64,000 bases of DNA from Bacteroidaceae bacterium (GTDB taxonomy: Bacteria > Bacteroidota > Bacteroidia > Bacteroidales > Bacteroidaceae), in assembly GCA_017451695.1 (NCBI GenBank), contig JAFTNW010000004.1, positions 62,001-126,000 of the forward strand, read 5' to 3'. The position numbers and the translations under genes were made by a program. Below the pieces are notes generated by a model. It was not told the DNA's origin, made no database searches, and saw only the letters and a list, made by a program, of their open reading frames with translations. Positions 55,101 through 62,186 of this stretch are shown piece after piece; position 1 is the first letter of the stretch, and each line of letters opens with the position of its first letter.

Positions 55101-56518
55101 AAGCCATGCAGTACCCCGCAAGAGCACTTATGATGTTACGCACCTTCTCAATCAACTACACCAATGCCTACGCTATGAACCTCCCGGGTTTCATGCCCGA
55201 GGCCGGCGACATTTTTGGTCAGAACAAGGTAAACGGTATCATGGCACCGGGATTGGATTTTGCATTCGGCCTCACAAGCGACAGTTGGTTGCGCAAGGCA
55301 CACCAGAGGAATTGGCTGTTGAAGAACGACAGTATCTCGGCACAGGCCACCACCACGCTTGGCGAGGATTTGCAGATAAGAGCAACCCTTGAACCTGTAA
55401 CAGACCTTAAAATAGACCTCAACGCAAGCTGGACACGCAACAAGAACCGCACCATACAGTTTATGTACGACGGCATGCCGTTCAGCGAGTCGGGCAGTTT
55501 CTCAATGACAACCATATCCATAGGTACTGCCTTTGATTTGGGTAGCGCTAACAACAACTACAAATCGGCAGCATACGACAAGTTCGTTGAGAATATCGAG
55601 ACAATACACAAGCGCGTTGAGAGCCGATACGCAGGCAGCCGATACCCGGCGGGAAGTTCGCTTGCAGGGCAGCCATATGACCCCGCAAACGGTGCAGTGA
55701 ATAAATACTCGGCCGACGTACTTATTCCGGCATTCCTAAGCGCATACACGGGAAGCGATGCAAGCGGCAGTTCTCTCGACATATTCCCCAAATTCATGCG
55801 CATGCTGCCCAACTGGAAAATCAAGTACTCGGGACTCAGCAAGCTGCCGTTCTTTGCAAAATACTTCAAGAGCGTAAACATCGAGCATGGCTACAAGAGT
55901 GTTTATGCAGTGGGCTCGTACAGCACATACGCAACATATATGGAATATACCAACGGAATAGGTTTTGTGAGCAACTCAACAAACAGCATGCCTGTTCCAA
56001 GCAGCCGTTTCAATATCGGTGCAGTATCCATCAACGAATCGTTCAGCCCGCTTATAGGCCTTAATGTAACCACCGAGAACAACCTCACCGTGGGTGCCAA
56101 GTTCATAAAATCGCGCGTGCTTAACCTGAGCCTTACAGCCATACAGCTGGTGGAGACCCACACCGAGGAGATTGCCCTGAACCTTGGATACAAGATTGTA
56201 AACTTCAAACTCTTTGGCGGTGGCAAGAAGGCAAAAAAGAGCAAGGAACAGAAGGGTAATGACATTAACCTGCGTGCCGACTTCTCGTTCAAAAACAACA
56301 CATCGCTGTGCCGCAGCATAGACCTCGGCACCACGCAGGCAACAAGCGGTAACAAATCGTTCAATTACTCGTTCACCGCCGACTATGCATACAGCAAGAA
56401 CATGACCATCAGCGTATATTTCGACAGACAGAAAACCATACCGCTGATATCGGCCAATTCATACCCCACCACAACCACAGACTTTGGTGTGAGCATGAAA
56501 TTCTCTCTTGCCAAATAA
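49106..56518 (+). CDS. sprA: T9SS outer-membrane translocon protein SprA
   Basis: 2470 aa with signal peptide MKLRVLFILLLFGTAIAMVAQ. The N-terminal region is rich in FGYSIQEVDNPSLSERNRK-type and GDKMNMDFNYNTEA-type segments, seen in SprA. The long remainder consists of amphipathic strands for a very large beta-barrel, which in Flavobacterium SprA forms the ~36-strand translocation pore. A lysine-rich low-complexity stretch at about 54795-54880 and another (GGGKKAKKSKEQKG) near the C terminus are periplasmic or extracellular loops of unknown use. It ends in an aromatic outer-membrane-type strand (VSMKFSLAK). The window lacks gldK-N, so a full system cannot be judged here. Confidence 0.9.
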   Translation: MKLRVLFILLLFGTAIAMVAQNYNAQTARNQRMQRRTEQRKAEQARKDSLKLIYPISQTTPESIEDIKQRPMDLRTPANIQPDTIYNEEDGTYSIGSRLGDGRLLSTPILLTRDEYTTWRMGNSLQEYFRKKNDEEWVKAKEGDKFDFTDMQFDLGPAEKIFGPGGVRIKTQGNAEIKFGYSIQEVDNPSLSERNRKTNSFDFDEKINLNVKGSVGDKMNMDFNYNTEATFSYDAKKINLKYEGKEDEVIKLLEAGNVTFPTNSSLIKGASSLFGIRADFQFGKLSLQTVISQKTSNSTVVSSKGGTQLTTYEIEITDYDENKHFFLAHYFRDNYDRSMAQLPTVVSGVNINRIEVWVTNKSGDYNNPRNIVAFTDLAEQKHISNDRWTSMEITTAAIPTNSANNLFSEVNSTYSGIRDIDQVNTLLNGNDNIHGGRDYEKLSSARLLSSSEYTLNRQLGFISLKTALRADEVLAVAYEYTYGGQTYQVGEFSTDVKDSKSAIFVKLIKPNASSPVNACWDLMMKNVYSLGTRNIKSNDFKLDVYYASDSLGTNITYLPEEALKSKTILQLLNLDRLDSNNTKEAPNGIFDFIEGYTVDASSGRIFFPSVEPFGNYLKKKIGNDVLAEKYIFQELYDSTKTVAKQIAEKDKFYLIGEYTGSAANVINTGATNIPRGSVVVTAGGVTLTENSDYQVDYASGIVTILNQSIIDAGTNVQVSLESNTLFNMQRKTVLGLNWKYDFSDELNFGGTFMSLTEKPLTSKVDMGSEPLNNRIWGFNLSWKKQSQWLTNMLDRLPLISCTAPSSINFTAEFAKLDAGTSSDVQSEASYIDDFESTENGIDIKQASSWMLSSLPTGMQYSGLTNNILTGFDRALISWYTIDPLFTRRSSSLTPAHIKSDLDQLSNHYVREVYERELYPNKESTYGESSTLSILNVTFYPDERGPYNLDPDLDINGKLNNPEQRWGGITRQLSTTDFEGANIQYIEFWLLDPFIYEQADMGGDLYFNLGEVSEDVLKDGKKFFENGLPATSNSYGYEETVWGRVPTINSLVYAFDNSSDSRSQQDVGLDGLDDIAEGMFPTYQNYLNAIKGRVRAEVYDSIAADPAGDNYHYFRGADYDAVQKSILERYKYYNNTQGNSPTSGGESYSSAAKSTPDVEDNNQDFTMDEYENFFQYHISLRPENMQVGSNYITDKRTVTSKLRNGNTESVDWYKFRIPVDDYEKAVGKIRDFTSIRFLRMYMTSFRKPVTLRFATMELIRGDWRPYQQPIASKNNTTPTISGDFTMSAINIEEHGDRKPVNYVLPPGISRIIDPSQPQLRQDNEQALALQVNNLGSKESRAVYKKSNLDIRQYERIQLYIHAEAPEIDVTQLGNNDLSVFIRLGSDYKSNYYEYEVPLYITPHGSYDSNSQSAAAIVWPLDNMIDIPLTKLTNIKVKRNTLRNSQSGGVNNTTIYSEYDSENPKNRISIVGSPTLGQVKVMMIGVRNNTASPKSGTVWINEMRLLGFNNKSGWAAQGNLNVKLSDLGTITAQGRMETAGFGGLEDKLASRRTDDYYRYTITGTFDLGRFLPKAAKVSLPTYYSFTEEVSSPLYSPFDTDLLLDDVLNSYTGTSRDSLKNIAEVRSVIRNFSISNAKINIASPIPTPFDPANLSFSFSYSKTENSGSTINWENKLNWKASIAYNYNSPIKTIKPFANIKSKSKWWKILKDWGINPLPQSIAANTDMIRNYHEVQRRDLNAISGGEEIPLTFSQQFYWNRNLTMKWDPTTNLKMNISTGTNAEIEEPFLPVNKDRFPNEYAIWKDSVKRSIKDFGRPLSYQQSFSASYNLPINKLPIFEWVNADASYTASYNWARGNNVSGVNLGNNIANKRNVTLKGNFNMEKLYNLFPYLEETNKRFASSKSTKSTKAKKQKTKTVKAKKVKPFTKEVTLSPDSGTVVAHNLGSKKFEINARTKGGKAYKVKYKVIDENKILIKTKDTIPVKLTIIPKMKEDNDRSKFAKAMQYPARALMMLRTFSINYTNAYAMNLPGFMPEAGDIFGQNKVNGIMAPGLDFAFGLTSDSWLRKAHQRNWLLKNDSISAQATTTLGEDLQIRATLEPVTDLKIDLNASWTRNKNRTIQFMYDGMPFSESGSFSMTTISIGTAFDLGSANNNYKSAAYDKFVENIETIHKRVESRYAGSRYPAGSSLAGQPYDPANGAVNKYSADVLIPAFLSAYTGSDASGSSLDIFPKFMRMLPNWKIKYSGLSKLPFFAKYFKSVNIEHGYKSVYAVGSYSTYATYMEYTNGIGFVSNSTNSMPVPSSRFNIGAVSINESFSPLIGLNVTTENNLTVGAKFIKSRVLNLSLTAIQLVETHTEEIALNLGYKIVNFKLFGGGKKAKKSKEQKGNDINLRADFSFKNNTSLCRSIDLGTTQATSGNKSFNYSFTADYAYSKNMTISVYFDRQKTIPLISANSYPTTTTDFGVSMKFSLAK

Positions 56519-56559
56519 AACACCACAACCGGCCTTTGCGGCCGGTTGTGGTGTTTTAT
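56515..56559. terminator. Bidirectional terminator between sprA and the lipoprotein gene
   Basis: ATAAAACACCACAACCGGCC and its complement around a 5-base loop; A-rich and T-rich arms. Confidence 0.88.
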
Positions 56560-56578
56560 GGTAAATAATTATCGGCAA

Positions 56579-57424
56579 CTACTCTGCAATCGATATGCTG
56601 TCGGCGGCAAAGCGTTCGCGTGTCTTTTTTACAAAATCGATATGACGCTGCGCCTCGGCCGCCATCTCCTTGTACTCTGCAATACTCTTCAAGACCTTGG
56701 ACAAATCAACGGCAAGCTTCACAGCCTTTGCATCCTCGGCACGCAACGTATAGCTGTATTTATCCTCTTTGCCTGCAAGCTCCACTGTTATTGTACCTGT
56801 GGCTGCAGATATAAAATCCATTATACCACCATCCTCGCCATAGATGAAATCGAGGCGTTCGTTGTTAATGCCAATGTTACGATATGTGTGGGAACTGAAA
56901 GCCTTGTCGCACATTGCATAGCTGCCGTTTGCCGACACCTTGACACTCCTGTGAGCTATTCTTTTTCCGCGATAGAGCGATGTAATGTACGCCTCGCCAC
57001 TCTCGGCCACACGCACACGCAAATATGAATTGAACACATTCAATCTGCCGGCCTGTGCCGGCAATATATAAGAGCCCTCATCCTGGTAACGGCCATCCTT
57101 TTCATATTCAAACGAAGAGAGCATCTCGTCGCGGCGGGCAGAGAGTTCTTCTATCATCTCGTTGCAGTGGTCAAGGCTGCGTTGCTGTTCGGCAATCTCC
57201 ACGGTACGCATCAGTTCAAGCGCACCACGCCTTGCCGCAAAGGCTGTGGGATAGCAGTTGCGTATGCTGTCTATGAGCAATTTTGTATTTTGATATTCAC
57301 CGGCCTCGTAAGCCTCTTGTGCCTGTTGCAACAATTTGCCGGCCTTGCTGTCGGCCGATTCGCCACACGACGCAAGGAGCATCGTTGCCACCATAACTGA
57401 AAAAACGGTTTTTCTCATTTTCAT
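56579..57424 (-). CDS. Lipoprotein of unknown function, 281 aa
   Basis: Lipobox LLASC (Cys at about 20). After it come short TPR-like helices (LLQQAQEAYEAGEYQNTKLLIDS) and a coiled-coil-like segment to about residue 105, then a beta-rich region (YITSLYRGKRIAHRSVKV, ITVELAGKEDKYSYTL), and a helical end. I do not recognise a family. Exact promoter at 57489-57496 with a leader of about 60 bases. Confidence 0.72.
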   Translation of the reverse strand: MKMRKTVFSVMVATMLLASCGESADSKAGKLLQQAQEAYEAGEYQNTKLLIDSIRNCYPTAFAARRGALELMRTVEIAEQQRSLDHCNEMIEELSARRDEMLSSFEYEKDGRYQDEGSYILPAQAGRLNVFNSYLRVRVAESGEAYITSLYRGKRIAHRSVKVSANGSYAMCDKAFSSHTYRNIGINNERLDFIYGEDGGIMDFISAATGTITVELAGKEDKYSYTLRAEDAKAVKLAVDLSKVLKSIAEYKEMAAEAQRHIDFVKKTRERFAADSISIAE

Positions 57425-57488
57425 AATATTCGGTTTATTACATTCAATTCACAATTACATTAGCGGCCATACAGCGACCACTTCGCTG

Positions 57489-57496
57489 CAAATGTA
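57489..57496 (-). promoter_or_regulatory. Putative -7 box for the 281-aa lipoprotein
   Basis: TACATTTG on the minus strand, an exact match. Confidence 0.58.
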
Positions 57497-57587
57497 CTAT
57501 TTTATAATCACACCGCAATAGTTGGGTGTAGAAAACTCATTTTGCTTTTTTTACCACACACGGTTTCATAAATACGACAAAAATAGG

Positions 57588-57595
57588 TATCTTCG
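57588..57595 (+). promoter_or_regulatory. Putative -7 box for the CCA-adding enzyme gene
   Basis: TATCTTCG (7 of 8), 33 bases before the ATG at 57628. Confidence 0.5.
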
Positions 57596-57627
57596 CACTG
57601 CAAAAACTCAATTTACCTTATTATAGT

Positions 57628-59064
57628 ATGTATAAACCCACCAAAGAAGAGCTCTGCAAACTGCTCGACACACCCATCTTTAGAAAAATCTCGGAAACAG
57701 CCGATGAGCTTGGCATGGAGTGTTATGTTGTAGGCGGCTACGTGCGCGATATATTTTTGGAACGCCCTTCGACCGATATTGATGTTGTAGTGGTGGGGAA
57801 AGGCATCGACATGGCGCGTGCTTTCAGCAAAAAGTTGGGCAAGGGAGCGCACCTTTCGGTTTTTGCTAGTTTCGGCACCGCACAAGTTAAATACAGAGGG
57901 AACGAGATTGAATTTGTGGGAGCACGACGCGAATCGTACAGCCACGACTCGCGCAACCCCATTGTGGAAGACGGCACATTGGAGGACGACCAGAACCGCA
58001 GAGATTTCACAATTAACGCAATGGCCATCTGCCTCAACGGCAATCGTTTCGGCGAGCTTGTAGATCCCTTTGACGGCATGCTCGACCTTGAAGACCGCAT
58101 AATACGCACCCCCTTGGAGCCGGGTATCACATTCAGCGACGACCCCCTGCGCATGATGCGCTGCATACGCTTTGCCACACAGCTCAATTTTTACATAGAG
58201 GACGAAACATTTGATGCACTATGCGAGAACAGAGAGCGCATATCCATAATATCACGGGAGAGAATTAACGAGGAACTGAACAAGATACTCCTATCGCCCA
58301 TCCCCTCAAAAGGATTCATCGAGCTCGACCGTTGCGGGCTGTTGGAAATAATAGTCCCCCAACTGACCGCACTGCAAGGCGTGGAAACAAAGAACGGATA
58401 TGGGCACAAAGAGATGTTCTACCACACATTGGAGGTACTCGATAATGTGGCAAAGGTAAGCGACAACCTATGGCTGCGCTGGGCCGCATTGCTGCACGAC
58501 ATAGGCAAGCCCAAGACCAAGCGGTGGGACCCCATACAGAAATGGACCTTCCACAACCACAATTTCGTGGGCGAGAAGATGACTGCACACATATTCAAGG
58601 AGTTCAAGATGCCGCAGAACGAAAAGATGAAATATGTAGCCAAGCTCGTGGGCCTTCACATGCGCCCCATTGCCATTGCCGACGACGAGGTAACCGACTC
58701 CGCTGTGCGCCGCCTTCTCTTTGATGCAGGAGACGACATTGACGACCTTATGATGCTTTGCGAGGCCGATATTACATCCAAGAACGAACAGCGCAAAAAA
58801 CAGTTCCTCAACAATTTCAAAACAGTGAGACAAAAGCTCAAAGATATTGAGGAGAAGGACCGTGTGCGCAATTTCCAACCACCGGTTGATGGAGGCGAAA
58901 TCATGCAAATGTTCAATCTACCGCCATGCGACACCGTGGGCCGTCTTAAAAGCAGTGTAAAAGAGGCCATTCTCGATGGTATTATCCCCAACGAGCACGA
59001 TGCCGCACGCGCCTATGTCATTGAGCAAGCTGCAAAATTGGGTATAACACCCATAGAGGCATAA
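57628..59064 (+). CDS. cca: tRNA nucleotidyltransferase with HD domain
   Basis: Adds or repairs the 3' CCA of tRNAs. 478 aa. The class II nucleotidyltransferase head has VVGGYVRD (34-41) and the metal-binding aspartates in STDIDVVVVG (D50, D52); then RRDFTINAMA and the RNA-binding RMMRCIRFATQL. An HD phosphohydrolase domain follows, with LLHDIGKPKTKR and FHNHNFVGEK. The combination is common in Bacteroidetes. The two tRNA-Arg genes in the window do not encode CCA, in keeping with the need for this enzyme. Confidence 0.92.
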   Translation: MYKPTKEELCKLLDTPIFRKISETADELGMECYVVGGYVRDIFLERPSTDIDVVVVGKGIDMARAFSKKLGKGAHLSVFASFGTAQVKYRGNEIEFVGARRESYSHDSRNPIVEDGTLEDDQNRRDFTINAMAICLNGNRFGELVDPFDGMLDLEDRIIRTPLEPGITFSDDPLRMMRCIRFATQLNFYIEDETFDALCENRERISIISRERINEELNKILLSPIPSKGFIELDRCGLLEIIVPQLTALQGVETKNGYGHKEMFYHTLEVLDNVAKVSDNLWLRWAALLHDIGKPKTKRWDPIQKWTFHNHNFVGEKMTAHIFKEFKMPQNEKMKYVAKLVGLHMRPIAIADDEVTDSAVRRLLFDAGDDIDDLMMLCEADITSKNEQRKKQFLNNFKTVRQKLKDIEEKDRVRNFQPPVDGGEIMQMFNLPPCDTVGRLKSSVKEAILDGIIPNEHDAARAYVIEQAAKLGITPIEA

Positions 59065-59116
59065 TCGCAAAACAGAGGCCACCACACTCTGCAACCTACT
59101 TGCAAAAAAAAAGCAC

Positions 59117-59124
59117 TATTTTCG
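59117..59124 (+). promoter_or_regulatory. Putative -7 box for the TolC-family gene
   Basis: TATTTTCG (7 of 8) at 60 bases before the ATG at 59185. Confidence 0.42.
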
Positions 59125-59184
59125 CATCGGTTCACAATGAGGCATTGCCCCATTGCCACACTATATATAACCCAAGCCCACATT

Positions 59185-60456
59185 ATGAGAAAAACATTTA
59201 TAACCGCCATTGTGCTCATTGCAACCATGGCACATACAGCCGCACAGAGCATATCATACGGCCAATACATGGAGCAGGTGCTCACAAACAACATTGCACT
59301 CACAGCACAAAGATTGAACATAGACATTGCAACCGCAAAGACACAAGCCTCCAAAGTGCACAACGACCCCACCCTTGCCATCACGTACAGCAACAGCGAA
59401 GAGTGGGACAAGCAATTAGGCTATGCCATAGAGGGAGAACTCAGCCGCACATTCACCTTCGGGGTGCGCAAAAGCGGTATCAGAGTGGCAGAGAGCGAGC
59501 AGACCGAAACCGCTGCACTGCTGGAAGAGTATATACGCAATTTCCGCGCCGATGCCACCATTGCCTATCTTGAACATATCAAAGCCCAAATGCTCCTTGA
59601 TATAAGAACAGAGAACGAGGAGCACCTGCAACAGGTGGCACATAACGATAGCCTGCGATTCACCAAGGGCGACATAGCAAAAAGCGATTGGCAGGAGAGC
59701 CGCCTCGCAGCAGGGCTTGCCCACAACAACCGCCTTGCAGCTGAGGCCGAGGTAAAAAGCAGCGCAATAAGATTGGGCTACCACATGGGCAATCTGCAAA
59801 ATGCCGAAAACATAACAGGCAACGGCACATTGGAGATAAACGAGCCTGTGGCACCAATGGACACTTACATTGAACGCGCCATGAGTAACCGCGCCGACCT
59901 GCAAGCCGCCCTCTGCCGTGTGGATGTGGCGCAGGCCATGCGCAAGTTCAACGCTGCGCAACGCCGCACCGACCTCAATGTGAAAATTGCAGCTGAATAT
60001 AACCGTGGAGCAGTTGCCGACGGCAAGCGCGAGCCATCGTTCACCGTTGTAAAGGCAGGCGTTGCCGTGCCACTGAAATTCTCTAATCTAAACAAGGGAG
60101 CACGCACAGCCGACCGCCTCATAGTGCAACAGGCAGAGCAAGAGGCCGAGGCCGCACGCCTGCAAGTAGAGAGCGAGGTGATGCAGGCATATAACGAGTA
60201 TCTCTACGCCATAATGCAAACCGAAACATTTACACAACGCATGGTGCAGGAGATGAACGAAACGGTAAACAGCAAGCGCAAGGCATACGAGGCCGGCGAT
60301 ATATCGTTCCTCGACTATATATCAACCCAGCAACGCAGGAACGAGATGAACGACGAATACATAGATGCCCTTTTTGAAAAAGCCGTCAAATGGGTGGAGT
60401 TGCAAAGAGCAACAGGCTGCAACATGCAATACTCCGCACAACCCATCAACGAATAA
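59185..60456 (+). CDS. TolC-family outer-membrane efflux protein (orphan)
   Basis: 423 aa from the ATG at 59185, chosen because the signal peptide (FITAIVLIATMAHTAAQ) begins there; the in-frame start at 59137 adds 16 residues with no function. Long amphipathic helices (ALTAQRLNIDIATAKTQA, SNRADLQAALCRVDVAQAM) and the end GDISFLDYISTQQRRNEMNDEYIDAL match the OEP/TolC family. No RND pump or membrane-fusion gene is adjacent, so its partner must be elsewhere. Confidence 0.85.
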   Translation: MRKTFITAIVLIATMAHTAAQSISYGQYMEQVLTNNIALTAQRLNIDIATAKTQASKVHNDPTLAITYSNSEEWDKQLGYAIEGELSRTFTFGVRKSGIRVAESEQTETAALLEEYIRNFRADATIAYLEHIKAQMLLDIRTENEEHLQQVAHNDSLRFTKGDIAKSDWQESRLAAGLAHNNRLAAEAEVKSSAIRLGYHMGNLQNAENITGNGTLEINEPVAPMDTYIERAMSNRADLQAALCRVDVAQAMRKFNAAQRRTDLNVKIAAEYNRGAVADGKREPSFTVVKAGVAVPLKFSNLNKGARTADRLIVQQAEQEAEAARLQVESEVMQAYNEYLYAIMQTETFTQRMVQEMNETVNSKRKAYEAGDISFLDYISTQQRRNEMNDEYIDALFEKAVKWVELQRATGCNMQYSAQPINE

Positions 60457-60464
60457 ACAACCAT

Positions 60465-60499
60465 AAAAAATCGCCGCAGAAATCTGCGGCGTTTTTTTA
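60465..60499 (+). terminator. Terminator of the TolC-family gene
   Basis: CGCCGCAGA/TCTGCGGCG 9-bp stem, 2-base loop, then seven T on the plus strand; A-rich upstream so it may also end the tRNA-Arg transcript on the minus strand. Confidence 0.87.
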
Positions 60500-60501
60500 T
60501 G

Positions 60502-60573
60502 TACCCTCGCTGGGAATCGAACCCAAATCTAAGGTTTAGGAAACCTCCATTCTATCCATTGAACTACAAGGGC
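60502..60573 (-). tRNA. tRNA-Arg (anticodon CCT)
   Basis: On the minus strand acceptor GCCCTTG pairs with CGAGGGT (two G-T pairs), discriminator A; D arm GTTC/GAAT; anticodon stem GAGGT/ACCTT with loop TTCCTAA gives CCT; T arm TTGGG/CCCAG around TTCGATT. It reads AGG codons. CCA is not encoded. No promoter with a good -7 is evident upstream. Confidence 0.93.
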
Positions 60574-60775
60574 AACATTTCACGACGCGAAGATAAGGAT
60601 TTTATTTGCAAACATCAAATGCAATTCCACCATTTTAACACCTAAGCCTCAAAATTCATTGTAAACAAGCATGTAATATTTTTTTATTCCTTACCTTTGT
60701 GCAATATACAGGCTGTATTTGCGTTCATACAAAAGGTGCAAGAACAGACCGGACAAATAAAACACAATAAACACA
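60574..60775. promoter_or_regulatory. Intergenic region between tRNA-Arg(CCT) and fucP, including the fucP -7 box
   Basis: TACCTTTG at 60692-60699 is an exact -7 box for fucP with a leader of about 70 bases. Upstream of it I see only AT-rich DNA and no second gene. A minus-strand CGAAGATA (60596-60603) gives TATCTTCG on the minus strand, a plausible tRNA promoter (7 of 8), about 23 bases upstream of the tRNA. Confidence 0.55.
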
Positions 60776-62095
60776 ATGAGCAAAAAACATATTTCTATTC
60801 TAACCAAAGACGGAGTGAGCTATCTGATTCCGTTCATTCTGGTTACATCGTGCTTTGCCTTGTGGGGATTCGCCAACGACATCACACACCCCATGGTAAA
60901 GGCCTTTTCAAAGATTTTCAGAATGAATGTAACCGAGGGTACTCTTGTTCAGGTTGCCTTTTACGCAGGATATTTTGTAATGGCATTGCCCGCAGCCATT
61001 TTCATAAGAAAATTCTCATACAAAGCCGGCATACTGCTCGGGCTTGCCCTCTATGCTGTGGGAGCGCTCATGTTCTTTCCCGCAAAAATGACAGGAGAGT
61101 ATTTTCCCTTCCTCATGGCCTACTTTATCCTCACATGCGGATTATCGTTCCTTGAAACAAGTGCCAACCCTTATATCCTTTCAATGGGCAGCGAAGAGAC
61201 CGCCACACAGCGTCTAAACCTTGCACAGGCATTTAACCCCATGGGCTCATTGCTTGGAATGTATGTAGCGATGAACTTTATACAGGCAAAGCTCAACCCG
61301 TTGAGCACAAGCGAAAGAGCATTGCTTGGCGATGCCGAATTTGAAGCGCTGAAAAGAGCCGACCTTGATATTCTCACCACGCCCTACCTTGCCATAGGTA
61401 TAGTCATTGCCATAATATTCGTGTTTATATTCTTTGTCAGAATGCCCAAGAATGGCGACAAAGAGACAAGCATAAACCTTTTACCCACATTCAAAAGGCT
61501 GGCAGGTATAAGCAACTACCGCGAGGGTGTCATTGCCCAATTCTTCTATGTGGGTGTGCAGACCATGTGCTGGACATTCATCATTCAGTATGGCACACAC
61601 ATATTTATGCTCGAAGGCATGGAGGAGCGTGCAGCCGAAGTGCTTTCGCAAAGATACAATATTGTGGCCATGGTAATATTCTGTTGCAGCCGCTTTATAT
61701 GCACATTCCTGCTACGTTTCATAAAACCGGGATTGCTGCTCACAATACTTGCAACGTGTGGTTGCGCCCTCACACTTGGAGTGATATTCTTTGAGAATGT
61801 ATATGGATTGTACTGCCTTGTGGCCATATCGGCTTGCATGTCGCTGATGTTCCCCACAATATATGGAATTGCACTGCGCGGATTGGGCGAGGATGCAAAG
61901 TTTGGTGCGGCCGGCCTCATCATGGCCATCCTCGGCGGCTCCGTTCTGCCACCGTTGCAAGCAGCCATGATTGACAAAGGAACCATAATGGACACACCGG
62001 CAACACATTTTTCATTTATTTTGCCACTGATATGTTTTGTGATTATCACCATATATGGTTATCGCACTCATAAACGATTCGCAAAGGCCGACTGA
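60776..62095 (+). CDS. fucP: L-fucose:H+ symporter-type permease (FucP family)
   Basis: 439 aa, MFS transporter with 12 membrane helices. Characteristic FucP sequence: LVTSCFALWGFANDITHPMVKAF (residues 23-45), LPAAIFIRKFSYKAGILLGL, CGLSFLETSANPYI, and QRLNLAQAFNPMGSL. The family imports L-fucose, and close relatives import other sugars. It stands alone with its own promoter and terminator. The fucosidase at 41.9 kb in this window could supply the sugar, but the genes are not linked. Confidence 0.86.
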   Translation: MSKKHISILTKDGVSYLIPFILVTSCFALWGFANDITHPMVKAFSKIFRMNVTEGTLVQVAFYAGYFVMALPAAIFIRKFSYKAGILLGLALYAVGALMFFPAKMTGEYFPFLMAYFILTCGLSFLETSANPYILSMGSEETATQRLNLAQAFNPMGSLLGMYVAMNFIQAKLNPLSTSERALLGDAEFEALKRADLDILTTPYLAIGIVIAIIFVFIFFVRMPKNGDKETSINLLPTFKRLAGISNYREGVIAQFFYVGVQTMCWTFIIQYGTHIFMLEGMEERAAEVLSQRYNIVAMVIFCCSRFICTFLLRFIKPGLLLTILATCGCALTLGVIFFENVYGLYCLVAISACMSLMFPTIYGIALRGLGEDAKFGAAGLIMAILGGSVLPPLQAAMIDKGTIMDTPATHFSFILPLICFVIITIYGYRTHKRFAKAD

Positions 62096-62138
62096 TAAAA
62101 CCAAAAACTGCACCGTTCGGTGCAGTTTTTGGTTTTAT
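62095..62138. terminator. Terminator after fucP
   Basis: AAAACCAAAAACTGCACCG and its complement with a short TT loop, T-rich on the right. It starts at the TGA of fucP. Confidence 0.85.
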
Positions 62139-62174
62139 TATGGCAGCTTAACAGATATTAAAAATATATTGCAC

Positions 62175-62182
62175 TATCTTTG
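62175..62182 (+). promoter_or_regulatory. -7 box immediately before the TPR gene
   Basis: TATCTTTG, an exact match, only 4 bases before the ATG at 62187. A start point 4-7 bases downstream would make the mRNA leaderless. Confidence 0.55.
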
Positions 62183-62186
62183 CAAC

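Noticed and set aside
62055..62186. N-terminal extension of the exported TPR gene
   Set aside because: It overlaps the end of fucP and its terminator, and precedes the signal peptide.
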